Source of the DNA: an uncultured Tenacibaculum sp.
Lineage (GTDB): Bacteria > Bacteroidota > Bacteroidia > Flavobacteriales > Flavobacteriaceae
Assembly: GCA_947504185.1 (NCBI GenBank)
Contig: CANNGJ010000004.1
Location: 1 to 64,000, forward strand
Reading direction: 5' to 3'
DNA length: 64,000 nucleotides
Made by a program: the position numbers and the translations under genes
Shown: piece after piece, positions 16,369 through 25,012 of the stretch
How the letters are laid out: each line of letters begins with the position of its first letter
Numbering within the stretch: the first letter of the stretch is position 1
The notes under the pieces: generated by a model
The model's input: only the letters and a program-made list of their open reading frames with translations
What the model was told of the DNA's origin: nothing
Database searches by the model: none

Positions 16369-19188
16369 CTATAATAATCCTCTTCTAAAAAAATTATAGA
16401 TTCGATCGATATCTGTGGTTATGATAAATCTAACTTTTGAAGGATATCCATGTTTTGTAACTTCAAATCCTTCATTTGTATATATTGGAAAGTAAAATTC
16501 AAAAATATTAGGAAGAAAATTAAGTCGAATTCCATTTTCATAAAAATATTTTGGAGAAGTATTTTTATTTTTTAACATGGCAAAATCGTTATAGACTTCT
16601 AATGACTTCCATACGGTAAAACTTGTATTTATCGAAGTGATTAATTGATTAGAAAATTGTGGTTCATTAAATTTAGATTTAAATCCACCTTGACCTACTA
16701 CGAATTGCTGACTAAAAATCCCTTCATTTTCAGAACGGCCAAATAAATTTTGCTCGAATAAATAATCAGATCCACGATTTAATCCGAAGCTAAAATAATC
16801 TCCATCTGTTTTATTTGATAAAAAATAACCACCGAAAAATCGTACTTCATAACTTTTATCAACTTTAAAGAATCTACGATAACGAATGTCTGTAGTAATT
16901 TTGGTGAATTTTGAATTGAATTCAGTATTCACAGCGTACAATGTTCTGTTAATAGCATCAAACTTAGATTGGATATATCTTAAATTAAAAACATTATACT
17001 TATCACTCTCTTGTTTAATAGCATCAGGAGCTAGTTCTTTATCTACTCTAATTAATCTAGCCATTAAAAGTTTTATACCGTTATCTCTTAGGGTATTTCT
17101 TCTAAATTGAATACTTGCAAAAGGAGTAAGTGTATTGTATTCTAGTTCGGGAGCATAATGAAAATTACTTCCTCCAATTCCGTAACGTATTTTATAAATA
17201 CTAGATTTTTTAAAAAAGTGATTGTATGCAAATGAATAAGAACCTGTGAAGTTCTGACTTTTAGTACTGTAATTAGGTGTTAAGCTAAATTCAAAATTAT
17301 GATTTACTACTGATCTATTATTTATGTTTACTCCAAGTATAAGTCCGTCATATAAATTGTATTTTATATCAGGATAATAAAATAGTTGATTGTAGTATGG
17401 GTTTTCTACATCTTTAAAAAAACGAAACTGTAGTGGTTTATTAATTAAACTATTGTTTACGTTTCTAAAATTATCTAGTGAGTTGTATTCAGGATAAATA
17501 TTTTCATAATTTAAGGCGAGTTTATCAAAATCACCTCTTTTAATTTTTACAGTTTTGGTAGAATCAATTCCATCAATCCAAGTTTTATATTTTATTTTCT
17601 TTTTATCAATCCCGTATAAAGCAACTGGAGCTGAAAAACTTCTTTTGTTTTTAATCGTAACTTCTAACGAATCTTTGTTTTTTGAATACTTTACTTTTTT
17701 TATTTTATAATCAATCTTTTTACTTGTTTTGATGTAGTCATTAAAAAACCAATCTAAATTTTTTGAAGTGTTTTTTCTAAGGATGTTTTCAAAGACGTTA
17801 CTGTTACTTGTTTTGAAATTTGTTTTTGTATAAAACTCTTTTATTGATTTTTTAAAAATATCACCACCTATATAATCTTGAAGATAGAGTAGCCCTAAGC
17901 CAGCTTTATATTTACTTACAATTTTCTTGTTAAAATTAGAAAGAGAATCAGCAGGAGTATTTAAAGATTGGTCATAAAATTTACGAGCACTAAACTGATA
18001 CACAAAAGCAAATTTATCATTCTGTTTTAATTTAGAGATATTGTAAATTCTAATGGGCCAATATTTAGAATATTTTCCTAAAACGGTAACATCAGGATGG
18101 TTTTCTTTGATGTATTCCATCATTAAAAAAGTTTGTAATCCATCTATAAGCCAATAGTTAGTTCTTTTATTTACAGTAAATACATCATCGGTATATTTTT
18201 GGGTTAAAGCTTTAAAGAATTTTATTTCCCATCTAAAGTTTTTTGGAAAAGGTTTTAACCAACTTGGTAATCCATAAATTTCGTGAGATGAATTTTTATT
18301 AACGGTTCTTGCATCTACAAAAATTTCAGGAAGAGGATGTTTTCCTAAATAGTTTTCAATAAAATCAATTTGTTGATTAATGATTTTTGTAGTTGTTTTA
18401 GACGGGATACTTTTTGTGTACGCATCAGTTTTAATTTCTTTGTTTTTTGTTTTGAAAGAAGTAAATCTACTCTGAGTACTGATGTTTAGGATAATGTCTT
18501 TCTTTTTTGTTCCTATAAGATGATAATTTACATTATCCCCTTTTTTAGTTTCATATTGATATAAATTGCTCTCAACTTTGTAGTCTTTAGGAACATCAAT
18601 GTTTATGGTGTAGTTTGCCGGTTCTTGGTATAAATCATTTAGATTTAAATTACTCATAACTTGCCATTTTTCTTTAAATATAGCCGGTACTATATTCCAA
18701 AAACGTAAATGATAACCATATTTTGTTTTTCCGTACCCAGTATATTTTCCATTTGGAATTTTAACAGTATAAGTTGTAGATAAAATCAAGCTGTCTTTAG
18801 GAGGTAACGTTTTGTTAAGTAAAACCTCAATAATATCAGAATGGTTTTTCTTTTCTTTAAAAGATACTTGCTCAAAGTTTACAGTTAGATTTTTAATTTT
18901 TGAATATCCACGATCTTTAGCATCAGAAAAATAAAAATCTTTTTTATAGTCATCAATAAACCGTTTACCTAAAGGAGTGTCATTATTCTTATAACTATTA
19001 GCCCAATTATGTAAGAATAAGCTCGTGAGATTAGAAGAAGAATTATTAAAATAAACTGTTTTTTGTTGAATGTGAAGTAGGTCGTTTTCAACGTCTAGTT
19101 TTGCGTTTATTTCAAAGGAGTTGGTTTGCGCTGTTAGCTGTAAACAGTACAAAACAAGAAATATGAAGAGAAGTTTTAAGTGTTTCAA
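16369..19188 (-). CDS. Secreted M1-peptidase-like protein without HExxH, with barrel-like C-terminus
   Basis: Protein of 939 residues. Using TTG at 19188 gives a clean signal peptide (MKHLKLLFIFLVLYCLQLTAQ). An earlier in-frame TTG at 19221 lies inside the terminator hairpin of the upstream gene and is unlikely. Residues up to about 500 resemble the gluzincin/M1 aminopeptidase fold, but where HExxH is expected the protein reads FFKALTQKYTDD, and the downstream zinc-ligand region reads WLIDGLQTFLMMEY, so catalysis by the usual route is not possible. The last third has many short alternating strands (FNLRYIQSKF, VRFIITTDI) like an outer-membrane barrel. Recall suggests that relatives in other flavobacteria share this loss. 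Likely a surface protein with binding rather than peptidase function. Confidence 0.75.
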   Translation of the reverse strand: MKHLKLLFIFLVLYCLQLTAQTNSFEINAKLDVENDLLHIQQKTVYFNNSSSNLTSLFLHNWANSYKNNDTPLGKRFIDDYKKDFYFSDAKDRGYSKIKNLTVNFEQVSFKEKKNHSDIIEVLLNKTLPPKDSLILSTTYTVKIPNGKYTGYGKTKYGYHLRFWNIVPAIFKEKWQVMSNLNLNDLYQEPANYTINIDVPKDYKVESNLYQYETKKGDNVNYHLIGTKKKDIILNISTQSRFTSFKTKNKEIKTDAYTKSIPSKTTTKIINQQIDFIENYLGKHPLPEIFVDARTVNKNSSHEIYGLPSWLKPFPKNFRWEIKFFKALTQKYTDDVFTVNKRTNYWLIDGLQTFLMMEYIKENHPDVTVLGKYSKYWPIRIYNISKLKQNDKFAFVYQFSARKFYDQSLNTPADSLSNFNKKIVSKYKAGLGLLYLQDYIGGDIFKKSIKEFYTKTNFKTSNSNVFENILRKNTSKNLDWFFNDYIKTSKKIDYKIKKVKYSKNKDSLEVTIKNKRSFSAPVALYGIDKKKIKYKTWIDGIDSTKTVKIKRGDFDKLALNYENIYPEYNSLDNFRNVNNSLINKPLQFRFFKDVENPYYNQLFYYPDIKYNLYDGLILGVNINNRSVVNHNFEFSLTPNYSTKSQNFTGSYSFAYNHFFKKSSIYKIRYGIGGSNFHYAPELEYNTLTPFASIQFRRNTLRDNGIKLLMARLIRVDKELAPDAIKQESDKYNVFNLRYIQSKFDAINRTLYAVNTEFNSKFTKITTDIRYRRFFKVDKSYEVRFFGGYFLSNKTDGDYFSFGLNRGSDYLFEQNLFGRSENEGIFSQQFVVGQGGFKSKFNEPQFSNQLITSINTSFTVWKSLEVYNDFAMLKNKNTSPKYFYENGIRLNFLPNIFEFYFPIYTNEGFEVTKHGYPSKVRFIITTDIDRIYNFFRRGLL

Positions 19189-19197
19189 TTTAAAAAT

Positions 19198-19229
19198 AAA
19201 AAAAGCTCGTTGAATATTCAACGAGCTTT
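19198..19229 (-). terminator. Terminator of the LOG-family gene
   Basis: A perfect 28-nt palindrome with arms AAAGCTCGTTGAAT and ATTCAACGAGCTTT is followed on the minus strand by seven Ts, 18 nt after the stop codon at 19247. Confidence 0.9.
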
Positions 19230-19246
19230 AAATATAAGAGTTATTT

Positions 19247-19957
19247 TTAGAAATTTGGTTTTAATTCGTATTTAGCATAGAATTTATTAAAATGTTCAAC
19301 AGCTTCGTCAGCAGTATCTACAACTCTAAATAAGTTTAAATCTTTTTCGCTAATATTTCCTTCTTCCAATAAAGTGTTTTTAATCCAATCGATTAAACCA
19401 CCCCAGAACTTTTTACCAACTAAAACAATAGGGAAACGTCCTATTTTATTAGTTTGAATTAAAGTGATTGCTTCAAAAAGTTCGTCTAAAGTTCCGAACC
19501 CACCAGGCATTACTACAAAACCTTGTGAATATTTTACAAACATTACTTTACGAACAAAGAAGTAATCGAAGTTTAAGTTTTTATCATGATCAATCCAAGG
19601 ATTGTCATGTTGCTCGAAAGGTAATTCGATATTTAATCCTACTGAAGTTCCTTTTCCTCTATCAGCACCTTTATTACCAGCTTCCATGATCCCAGGACCA
19701 CCACCAGTAATTACTCCAAACCCGTTTTGAGTTAATTTATAACCAACTTCTTCAGCTAATTTATAATATGGATGATCGGTTTTAGTACGAGCAGAACCAA
19801 AAATAGATACACAAGGTCCTATTTTACTTAGTTTTTCATATCCTTCAACAAACTCAGCCATAATTTTAAATATCGCCCATGAGTCGTTTGTTTTTATTTC
19901 GTTCCAGGTTTTTGTTTGTAATTTTTCTTTTATTTTTCTGTCATCGTTCGGACTCAT
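19247..19957 (-). CDS. TIGR00730/LOG-family Rossmann-fold protein
   Basis: Protein of 236 residues of the LOG (lysine-decarboxylase-like) family. The diagnostic motifs are both present: ITGGGPGIMEAGNKGA and VVMPGGFGTLDELFEA (PGGxGTxxE). Characterised members release the base from nucleoside 5'-monophosphates (cytokinin-riboside monophosphate phosphoribohydrolase), so a nucleotide salvage or clean-up role is likely. It has no signal peptide. Monocistronic, with a strong terminator. Confidence 0.9.
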   Translation of the reverse strand: MSPNDDRKIKEKLQTKTWNEIKTNDSWAIFKIMAEFVEGYEKLSKIGPCVSIFGSARTKTDHPYYKLAEEVGYKLTQNGFGVITGGGPGIMEAGNKGADRGKGTSVGLNIELPFEQHDNPWIDHDKNLNFDYFFVRKVMFVKYSQGFVVMPGGFGTLDELFEAITLIQTNKIGRFPIVLVGKKFWGGLIDWIKNTLLEEGNISEKDLNLFRVVDTADEAVEHFNKFYAKYELKPNF

Positions 19958-20053
19958 ATCTCAAATTTTTTTATATTAATGTAACAGTTTACTTCACTAA
20001 ATTTACTTTTTTAGCAAGCCTGCTAATTTAGTTCTTTTTTTGGTATTTTTTAA

Positions 20054-20082
20054 TAAAAAAGAAGCTCTATTAAAAGCTTCTT
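20054..20082 (-). terminator. Terminator at the end of the peptide cluster
   Basis: On the minus strand AAGAAGCT-N8-AGCTTCTT runs directly into Ts, 34 nt after the last peptide gene. It closes the minus-strand cluster that starts at 27.5 kb. Confidence 0.85.
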
Positions 20083-20115
20083 AAATTTAAATGAATAATA
20101 TAAAGTTATTTACTC

Positions 20116-20280
20116 TTAAAATAAATTACAATATCTATGACTTTCACCATAGCAATAATTATTATGACAACAGTTACCAGGAGAACATGCTCCATTTACA
20201 CATCTTAATTTTCCTCCATTAATAGTTATTTGTTCTGCTTTATTTAAAGTTTTTCCTAAGTTTAAAATTGATTTTTTCAT
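20116..20280 (-). CDS. Double-glycine-leader Cys-rich peptide P1
   Basis: Peptide of 54 residues. The 23-residue leader (MKKSILNLGKTLNK, then AEQITINGG) matches its siblings. The 31-residue core KLRCVNGACSPGNCCHNNYC...YCNLF has six cysteines, which suits three disulfides. It is the last peptide of the locus before the terminator. A truncated copy of the hairpin element lies 35 nt upstream. The spacer between that element and the gene resembles the spacer before P2, so P1 and P2 probably arose by duplication. Confidence 0.88.
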   Translation of the reverse strand: MKKSILNLGKTLNKAEQITINGGKLRCVNGACSPGNCCHNNYCYGESHRYCNLF

Positions 20281-20314
20281 TTTAAAATAATTTTAGTTGA
20301 TTAAATTATTGAGC

Positions 20315-20338
20315 ATTTAAAGACACTCAAGGATTGTG
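20315..20338 (-). repeat. Truncated copy of the double-hairpin element (R4)
   Basis: The first 24 nt of the 44-nt element are present (ATTTAAAGACAC on the plus strand and so on), but the second hairpin is missing and the first stem is damaged (TTGTG in place of GTGTCT). It stands between P2 and P1. Confidence 0.65.
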
Positions 20339-20365
20339 AAAAGATTGTTTCTTTTTCAATACTTT

Positions 20366-20548
20366 TTACAAAGCATAACAAAAACTACCATCACTATCCT
20401 TAGCACATTCATCATTTAAATGACCAGAACAGTGACATCCAGCAGGGCAAAAAACTCTACATATAACTGGGATATTAAATCCCCCATTAATTTCTTTTTG
20501 CTCTATTTTATTTAAAGCTTTACCTAAGTTTAAAATTGATTTTTTCAT
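20366..20548 (-). CDS. Double-glycine-leader Cys-rich peptide P2
   Basis: Peptide of 60 residues starting MKKSILNLGKALNK and ending its leader at KEINGG. The frame is open for twelve further codons upstream, but all siblings begin at this ATG. The core (37 aa) has six cysteines, including CRVFCPAGCHC, then EC and FCYAL. It follows HlyD with a full double-hairpin element between them. Probably exported by the C39 transporter and oxidised outside. Confidence 0.88.
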   Translation of the reverse strand: MKKSILNLGKALNKIEQKEINGGFNIPVICRVFCPAGCHCSGHLNDECAKDSDGSFCYAL

Positions 20549-20582
20549 TTTAAAATAATTTAAATTGATTAAACCCTTGATC

Positions 20583-20626
20583 ATTTAAAGACACTCAAGG
20601 TTTGTGTCTATTCTTCGCGAAAGAAT
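20583..20626 (-). ncRNA. Double-hairpin leader element R1
   Basis: A 44-nt element with two stems: AGACAC/GTGTCT with a 9-nt loop, and ATTCT/AGAAT with loop TCGCGAA (all as read on the plus strand). It lies directly after the HlyD stop codon and 34 nt before P2. The stems are identical in the other two full copies while loop bases vary, which points to an RNA structure. Confidence 0.65.
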
Positions 20627-20627
20627 T

Positions 20628-21917
20628 TTATTTAATAATATTTCTTAGTTGATAGAAAAAACGTTCTATCAATCGTAAATCTTCAGTTACAATATCAGCA
20701 GTTCCTTTCATTTCTTGTCTAAAAGCAATTTGTTTATCGTAAGTTGTTTTTAAATTTTGAGGTAATTCTACATCAATTAAATAATTGCCTTCTTCATCAG
20801 GAATTGGGGAAATTGATTTTACTTTTCCGTTTAATTCACCAAATTCATCAGATGGGTAATTCAATAACTTTATTTGAACTTTTTGTCCTTTTTTTATTTT
20901 CCCAGAATTAGCTGCAGGAGCTTTTATCTTTCCTATAAATGAATTTCCTTCTGTAGGAATGATTGTGAATATTAGTTCTCCAGATTTAACTGTTTGAGTT
21001 TTATTCCAAAATGACAAGAAAGATACTTTTCCGTTTATAGATGATGTTAAAGCATATTGTTTTTCCCAATCTTTAATAGCCTTTTTTAAATATAAAAATG
21101 ATTGAATAGCTTTCTTTTTAAGTCTACTATCATTTTGAGTTTTCTTAATAGAGGTGCCTTCTAGGTTTTTAGATGAGTTATTAATTAGTTCTCTCATTTG
21201 AGAGATGGAATTTTCTAAACTCTTATATGATCTTTTGGCTTGAAGCAGCTCTATTTCTTTTAATTCTTTTTCTTTAGCAGAAATAACTCCTTCTTTAAAC
21301 ATGTTTCTACTACGTTTAAGATCTATTTCTTTAAATTCTAGTTCTTTTTTGTTTAAATCTCTTTGAGATAATAAAATTTGTAATCTTCCTTTGGCTTCAA
21401 TAACAGACATTCTGTTGGCAAAAGTTTCCGATTTATAGGGTGCTAGTTTGTTGTTTAAAGTATATTCAGAATAATCATTCTCAAACTGAGAGAAGCTAGA
21501 AGTGATATCGCCCAAGATAAGAAAAGGGAGTTTTTCTATAGGAAAAGAAAAGTTTTCTTGATGAAGTTTTATTGTATCAGTAATACTTTTTAAAAGTAAA
21601 ACATCTTTGTAAGAAGCACTATTTTCTATTACAGCTAACACCTCGTTTTTTGAAACTTTTTTCTCATCAGTAGTTAAAAAAGTTTGAAACTGCCCTGTAG
21701 ATTTTGCATATATTTTTTCAGGAGGAAATGAGGTAGTAACCATTACTTGTGTAGAAATTACATCAGGATATTTTACAAACCATGCTATAAATAATAGCAT
21801 AATGATTAATAAAAAGAATAAAGTATTTCCCCAACGTATCATCCAATTAGGTACATAACTTAATATTTCTTGTACTTCTTCGCTGCGTATTTCTATGTCT
21901 TGATTATTCTGTGGCAT
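20628..21917 (-). CDS. HlyD-family membrane fusion protein of the peptide exporter
   Basis: Adaptor protein of 429 residues that links a C39-type ABC transporter to the outer side of the cell envelope. One membrane helix at about residues 30-48 (LFFLLIIMLLFIAWFV) follows a short cytosolic start. The long middle region (about 155-275) is a coiled coil rich in K, E and L. The C-terminal barrel region (GQKVQIKLLNYPSDEFGELNG, with VKSISPIPDE) is typical for the family. It lies in the same orientation as the transporter at 22568-24754, with two peptide genes between them, which is the usual partnership in bacteriocin export. Confidence 0.92.
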   Translation of the reverse strand: MPQNNQDIEIRSEEVQEILSYVPNWMIRWGNTLFFLLIIMLLFIAWFVKYPDVISTQVMVTTSFPPEKIYAKSTGQFQTFLTTDEKKVSKNEVLAVIENSASYKDVLLLKSITDTIKLHQENFSFPIEKLPFLILGDITSSFSQFENDYSEYTLNNKLAPYKSETFANRMSVIEAKGRLQILLSQRDLNKKELEFKEIDLKRSRNMFKEGVISAKEKELKEIELLQAKRSYKSLENSISQMRELINNSSKNLEGTSIKKTQNDSRLKKKAIQSFLYLKKAIKDWEKQYALTSSINGKVSFLSFWNKTQTVKSGELIFTIIPTEGNSFIGKIKAPAANSGKIKKGQKVQIKLLNYPSDEFGELNGKVKSISPIPDEEGNYLIDVELPQNLKTTYDKQIAFRQEMKGTADIVTEDLRLIERFFYQLRNIIK

Positions 21918-21932
21918 TGATTTTTTTATTTT

Positions 21933-21956
21933 AAGGGAAGTGTTTACACTTCCCTT
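21933..21956 (-). other. Strong hairpin between P3 and hlyD
   Basis: AAGGGAAGTG-TAAA-CACTTCCCTT is a perfect 10-bp stem on the minus strand, between the P3 stop and the HlyD start. It lacks a T-tract in the direction of transcription, so it is more likely an mRNA processing or stability element that sets peptide above HlyD expression than a full terminator. Confidence 0.6.
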
Positions 21957-21971
21957 AGCTTTATGTATTAT

Positions 21972-22190
21972 TTATACAGGTTCGTTAGGGCCTCCGTCAC
22001 CAATTCCACCGCCTCCTCCAGAACCTCCTCCTGTATTACAGCTACAGTTTAATGGTTTCCAATACATTTCCTGTATATCTGGACAAGCACACCATTCAAA
22101 ACAAGGGCCATTAAATACTTGGCCACCATTAACTTCTTTTTGTTCAGCTTTATTTAAAGCTTTTCCTAAGTTTAAAATTTGTTTTTTCAT
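21972..22190 (-). CDS. Double-glycine-leader peptide P3 with Gly-rich tail
   Basis: Peptide of 72 residues, leader MKKQILNLGKALNK ending KEVNGG. The core is 49 aa with five cysteines (PCFEWCAC, then NCSC). It ends in a flexible tail NTGGGSGGGGGIGDGGPNEP, unlike any sibling. Together with P7 it has Q instead of S at leader position 4, so those two form a subgroup. The odd cysteine count would leave one free thiol or allow a dimer. A strong hairpin follows before hlyD. Confidence 0.88.
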   Translation of the reverse strand: MKKQILNLGKALNKAEQKEVNGGQVFNGPCFEWCACPDIQEMYWKPLNCSCNTGGGSGGGGGIGDGGPNEPV

Positions 22191-22228
22191 TGTATTTTAT
22201 TAAGGTTATTTTTTAGAAATAGATATTC

Positions 22229-22257
22229 AATAGAAGCTATACTTAGTAGCTTCTATT
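22229..22257 (-). other. Hairpin between P4 and P3
   Basis: AATAGAAGCTA and TAGCTTCTATT pair perfectly across a 7-nt loop in the gap between the P4 stop and the P3 start. No T-tract follows on the minus strand, so it is probably an mRNA-end or processing structure. Confidence 0.5.
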
Positions 22258-22261
22258 TTAT

Positions 22262-22471
22262 TTAATAAGGAAATTGATCATTACCTCCATTACAATCAAC
22301 TCTATCGCAATTAAACATTGGGTCATTTCCTAAAAATGGGTAATTGCTTATCCAAAAACCTTGAGTTCTTGTACAGCAAAATTGATAGGGAGTAGGTATA
22401 TATCCTCCACTAATTTCTTTTTGCTCTACTTTATTTAGAGCTTTTCCTAAGTTTAAAATTGATTTTTTCAT
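22262..22471 (-). CDS. Double-glycine-leader Cys-rich peptide P4
   Basis: Peptide of 69 residues with leader MKKSILNLGKALNK ending KEISGG. The 46-aa core is aromatic- and proline-rich and has four cysteines (QFCCTRTQGFW, then NCDRVDC). It follows the C39 transporter gene, with a full double-hairpin element between them. The core has no recognisable relative among the siblings beyond the cysteines. Confidence 0.88.
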   Translation of the reverse strand: MKKSILNLGKALNKVEQKEISGGYIPTPYQFCCTRTQGFWISNYPFLGNDPMFNCDRVDCNGGNDQFPY

Positions 22472-22510
22472 TTTTAAAAGATTTAATTATTTGTTTTAAA
22501 TCCTTGAAGT

Positions 22511-22554
22511 ATTTAAAGACACTCAAGGTTTGTGTCTATTCTTCGCGAGAGAAT
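22511..22554 (-). ncRNA. Double-hairpin leader element R2
   Basis: Second full 44-nt copy, located between the end of the transporter gene and P4, 40 nt before the P4 ATG. Stems AGACAC/GTGTCT and ATTCT/AGAAT are intact, and one loop base differs from R1. Confidence 0.65.
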
Positions 22555-22567
22555 GTTTTAATATATT

Positions 22568-24754
22568 TTATTTACCTAAGTCAAGTTGATTTTTAACTAA
22601 GTGATAATAACTACCTTTTAGTTTTATTAGTTCTTCATGAGAACCTTTTTCAATAATTTTTCCTTTTTCTAATACGACTATTTGATGTGCATTTTTAACG
22701 GTACTTAATCTATGTGCAATTACTACTGCAGTTTTGTCAGAGAAAAATTCGTTTAATTTTTCCATAATAACTTTTTCGTTATTAGCATCTAGAGCACTAG
22801 TTGCCTCATCAAAGAATAAGAACTTTGGATTTTTATATACAGATCTTGCAATTAATAATCGTTGCTTTTGCCCAGTACTGAGCCCATTTCCTTCACTACC
22901 TATTTTGGTGTTATACCCTAAAGGTAACGCCTCAATATAATCACCTATGTTAGCTACATCAATAGCATGAGCCAATTTTTCTTTATCAACATAATCTTCA
23001 CCTACAGCGATGTTTTTTGCAATAGAATCATTAAAAATGTACCCTTCTTGCATTACTACACCACAGTTTCTTCTCCATTCTTTTTGAGAGATGTTTTTTA
23101 GATTAAAATTATTAATCATAATATCCCCTTTATCTACTTGATAAAAACCAAGTAAGAGTTTCATTAAAGTTGTTTTTCCGCTTCCACTAACACCAACGAT
23201 AGCAGTAGTTTTGTTTGCTGGTATTTCTAATGATAAATCGTTAAGTACAGGTTCTAAACCACCGGTATATCTAAATGAGATATTATTTAATTTTATAGAA
23301 GCGTTTTCTGGAATATGGTTTACTTTTTCATCCCCAGGTTTTTCTTCATCTTCCATATTATGAATTTCTCCTAATCTGTCGATTGATATTTGAGCATCTT
23401 GTACATCTCTCATAAAATTAATTAATTGAGTTATTGGCCCATTTAACTGCCCAACGATGTAACTTATTGCCATCATCATACCTAAAGTGATATCTCCATC
23501 GATAACTAATTTTGCAGACAAAATGGTGATGAACATATTTTTAAGTTCGTTAATAAAGTTTGATCCTACACTTTGTGTTTGTTCTAAAGCTAAACTTTTA
23601 GTAGCGACTTTAAATAGTCGTGCTTGTACATATTCCCAATTCCAACGCATGCGACGTTCTGCATTATGTAGCTTAATTTCTTGCATTCCGTTGATAAGCT
23701 CAATCACTTTACTTTGTTCTTGACTTACTTGAGAAAATCGTTTGTAATCTAATTCTTTACGTTTTTTAAAGAAGAATAATACCCATCCGAAGTATAAAAC
23801 GCTTCCTAAAATAAATACTCCAAAGATTTGTAAACTATAATATCCTAAGACTAAACTGAATATAATCAGATTGAAAAAAGAAAATAAAACCGTTAATGAA
23901 GAGGTAGTTAAGATTCTCTCTATTCGTTTATGATCGTTAATTCTCTGTAATAAATCTCCTGTCATTCTTACATCAAAATAAGAAATAGGTAGTTTCATTA
24001 GTTTGATAAAGAAATCAGAGATTAATGAGATGTTAATTCGAGTACTAAGATGTAATAGAATCCAACTACGAATAATTTCAAGAGAAGCTTTTCCTATAAA
24101 CAAGAATAGTTGTGCAAATAGGATTAAATAGACAAAGTGTAAGTCTTGATTCTTGATTCCTACATCGACAATACTCTGGGTTAAAAAAGGTAGAATTAAT
24201 TGTAATAAACTTCCTGCTAAAAGTCCAATTATTAATTGGATAATAAATCGTTTATACTTAAAGAGGTATTTGAAAATAAAAGAAAAACCAAATTTTTCAT
24301 CTTCCTCAAATTCTTCACTGTAAAAACGAGGAGTAGGTTCTACTAATAAGGCGATTCCTTCTTCGGTGTTTTCATCAGCATTATTACCAATCCAATGTTG
24401 AATAAATTCTTTTTTTGTAAAAGAGATGAGTCCATGCGCTGGGTCAGAAATATAAACAGTATCTTTTTTTATTTTATAAAGAACTACATAATGGTTTTTA
24501 TTCCAATGTATAATACAGGGTAGTGGAGCTTCCAATAATTTATTATAAGCAAGCTTAATACCTAAAGATTTGAACCCCATAGATTCCACAGCTTCGCTTA
24601 AACCTAATAGGCTACTTCCTTCACGTGTAGTTTCACTTAAGCTACGTAGTTGTTGAGTGTTGATAGTTTTACCATAGTGTTTGGCTATGATTTTTATACA
24701 TGTAGGTCCACAATCTTTAGCCTCGGTTTGTTTGTAATTTGGGAATTTTTTCAA
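22568..24754 (-). CDS. C39-peptidase-containing ABC transporter (bacteriocin-type exporter)
   Basis: Membrane transporter of 728 residues that cuts double-glycine leaders and exports the released peptide. The N-terminal C39 peptidase has Gln9, catalytic Cys15 (KDCGPTC), His88 (NKNHYVVLY) and Asp104 (ISDPAHG). Six membrane helices follow at about 165-440. The C-terminal ATPase has Walker A GVSGSGKTT, signature LSTGQKQRLL, Walker B FLFFDEATSALD and the switch IAHRLST. It is embedded among the peptide genes, with HlyD two genes downstream. All active residues are present, so the exporter should work. It is the natural processing enzyme for P1-P5 and P7-P10. Confidence 0.95.
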   Translation of the reverse strand: MKKFPNYKQTEAKDCGPTCIKIIAKHYGKTINTQQLRSLSETTREGSSLLGLSEAVESMGFKSLGIKLAYNKLLEAPLPCIIHWNKNHYVVLYKIKKDTVYISDPAHGLISFTKKEFIQHWIGNNADENTEEGIALLVEPTPRFYSEEFEEDEKFGFSFIFKYLFKYKRFIIQLIIGLLAGSLLQLILPFLTQSIVDVGIKNQDLHFVYLILFAQLFLFIGKASLEIIRSWILLHLSTRINISLISDFFIKLMKLPISYFDVRMTGDLLQRINDHKRIERILTTSSLTVLFSFFNLIIFSLVLGYYSLQIFGVFILGSVLYFGWVLFFFKKRKELDYKRFSQVSQEQSKVIELINGMQEIKLHNAERRMRWNWEYVQARLFKVATKSLALEQTQSVGSNFINELKNMFITILSAKLVIDGDITLGMMMAISYIVGQLNGPITQLINFMRDVQDAQISIDRLGEIHNMEDEEKPGDEKVNHIPENASIKLNNISFRYTGGLEPVLNDLSLEIPANKTTAIVGVSGSGKTTLMKLLLGFYQVDKGDIMINNFNLKNISQKEWRRNCGVVMQEGYIFNDSIAKNIAVGEDYVDKEKLAHAIDVANIGDYIEALPLGYNTKIGSEGNGLSTGQKQRLLIARSVYKNPKFLFFDEATSALDANNEKVIMEKLNEFFSDKTAVVIAHRLSTVKNAHQIVVLEKGKIIEKGSHEELIKLKGSYYHLVKNQLDLGK

Positions 24755-24787
24755 GTAGTAGGTTTTGTTTTTATGCTAATAAACAAG

Positions 24788-24816
24788 AAATAGCGGGTTA
24801 GAGTAACCCGCTATTT
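24788..24816 (-). other. Strong hairpin between P5 and the transporter gene
   Basis: AAATAGCGGGTTA-CTC-TAACCCGCTATTT forms a perfect 13-bp stem on the minus strand, six bases past the P5 stop and 34 nt before the transporter ATG. Only a weak T-rich stretch follows, so partial termination or mRNA protection are both possible. This is a likely device for making more peptide than transporter. Confidence 0.6.
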
Positions 24817-24821
24817 TTATA

Positions 24822-25010
24822 TTAAAAAGGATTTGAATTAAAAGCACAATTACCATTTAAGCATAAGTAATCATTTATAGAGCCAACTCCTCCAGTTGCA
24901 TACCAACAATCTCTTGCTGTTCTACACTGTCCTCCGAATCGTCCCCCGTTAATTTCTTTTTGCTCTACTTTATTTAGAGCTTTTCCTAAATTTAAAATTG
25001 AGTTTTTCAT
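24822..25010 (-). CDS. Double-glycine-leader Cys-rich peptide P5
   Basis: Peptide of 62 residues, leader MKNSILNLGKALNK ending KEINGG. The core (39 aa) has four cysteines with the spacing C-x6-C...C-x4-C (QCRTARDCW, LCLNGNCAF) and a central Gly-rich stretch. The chosen ATG is the one shared with all siblings; the frame is open for eight more codons upstream. Its start codon is separated from the P6 stop by only two bases, so both are on one mRNA. Confidence 0.87.
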   Translation of the reverse strand: MKNSILNLGKALNKVEQKEINGGRFGGQCRTARDCWYATGGVGSINDYLCLNGNCAFNSNPF

Positions 25011-25012
25011 GA

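Noticed and set aside
19189..19221. Longer N-terminus of the peptidase-like protein starting at TTG 19221
   Set aside because: This codon lies inside the terminator hairpin of the upstream gene, and the inner TTG gives a proper signal peptide.
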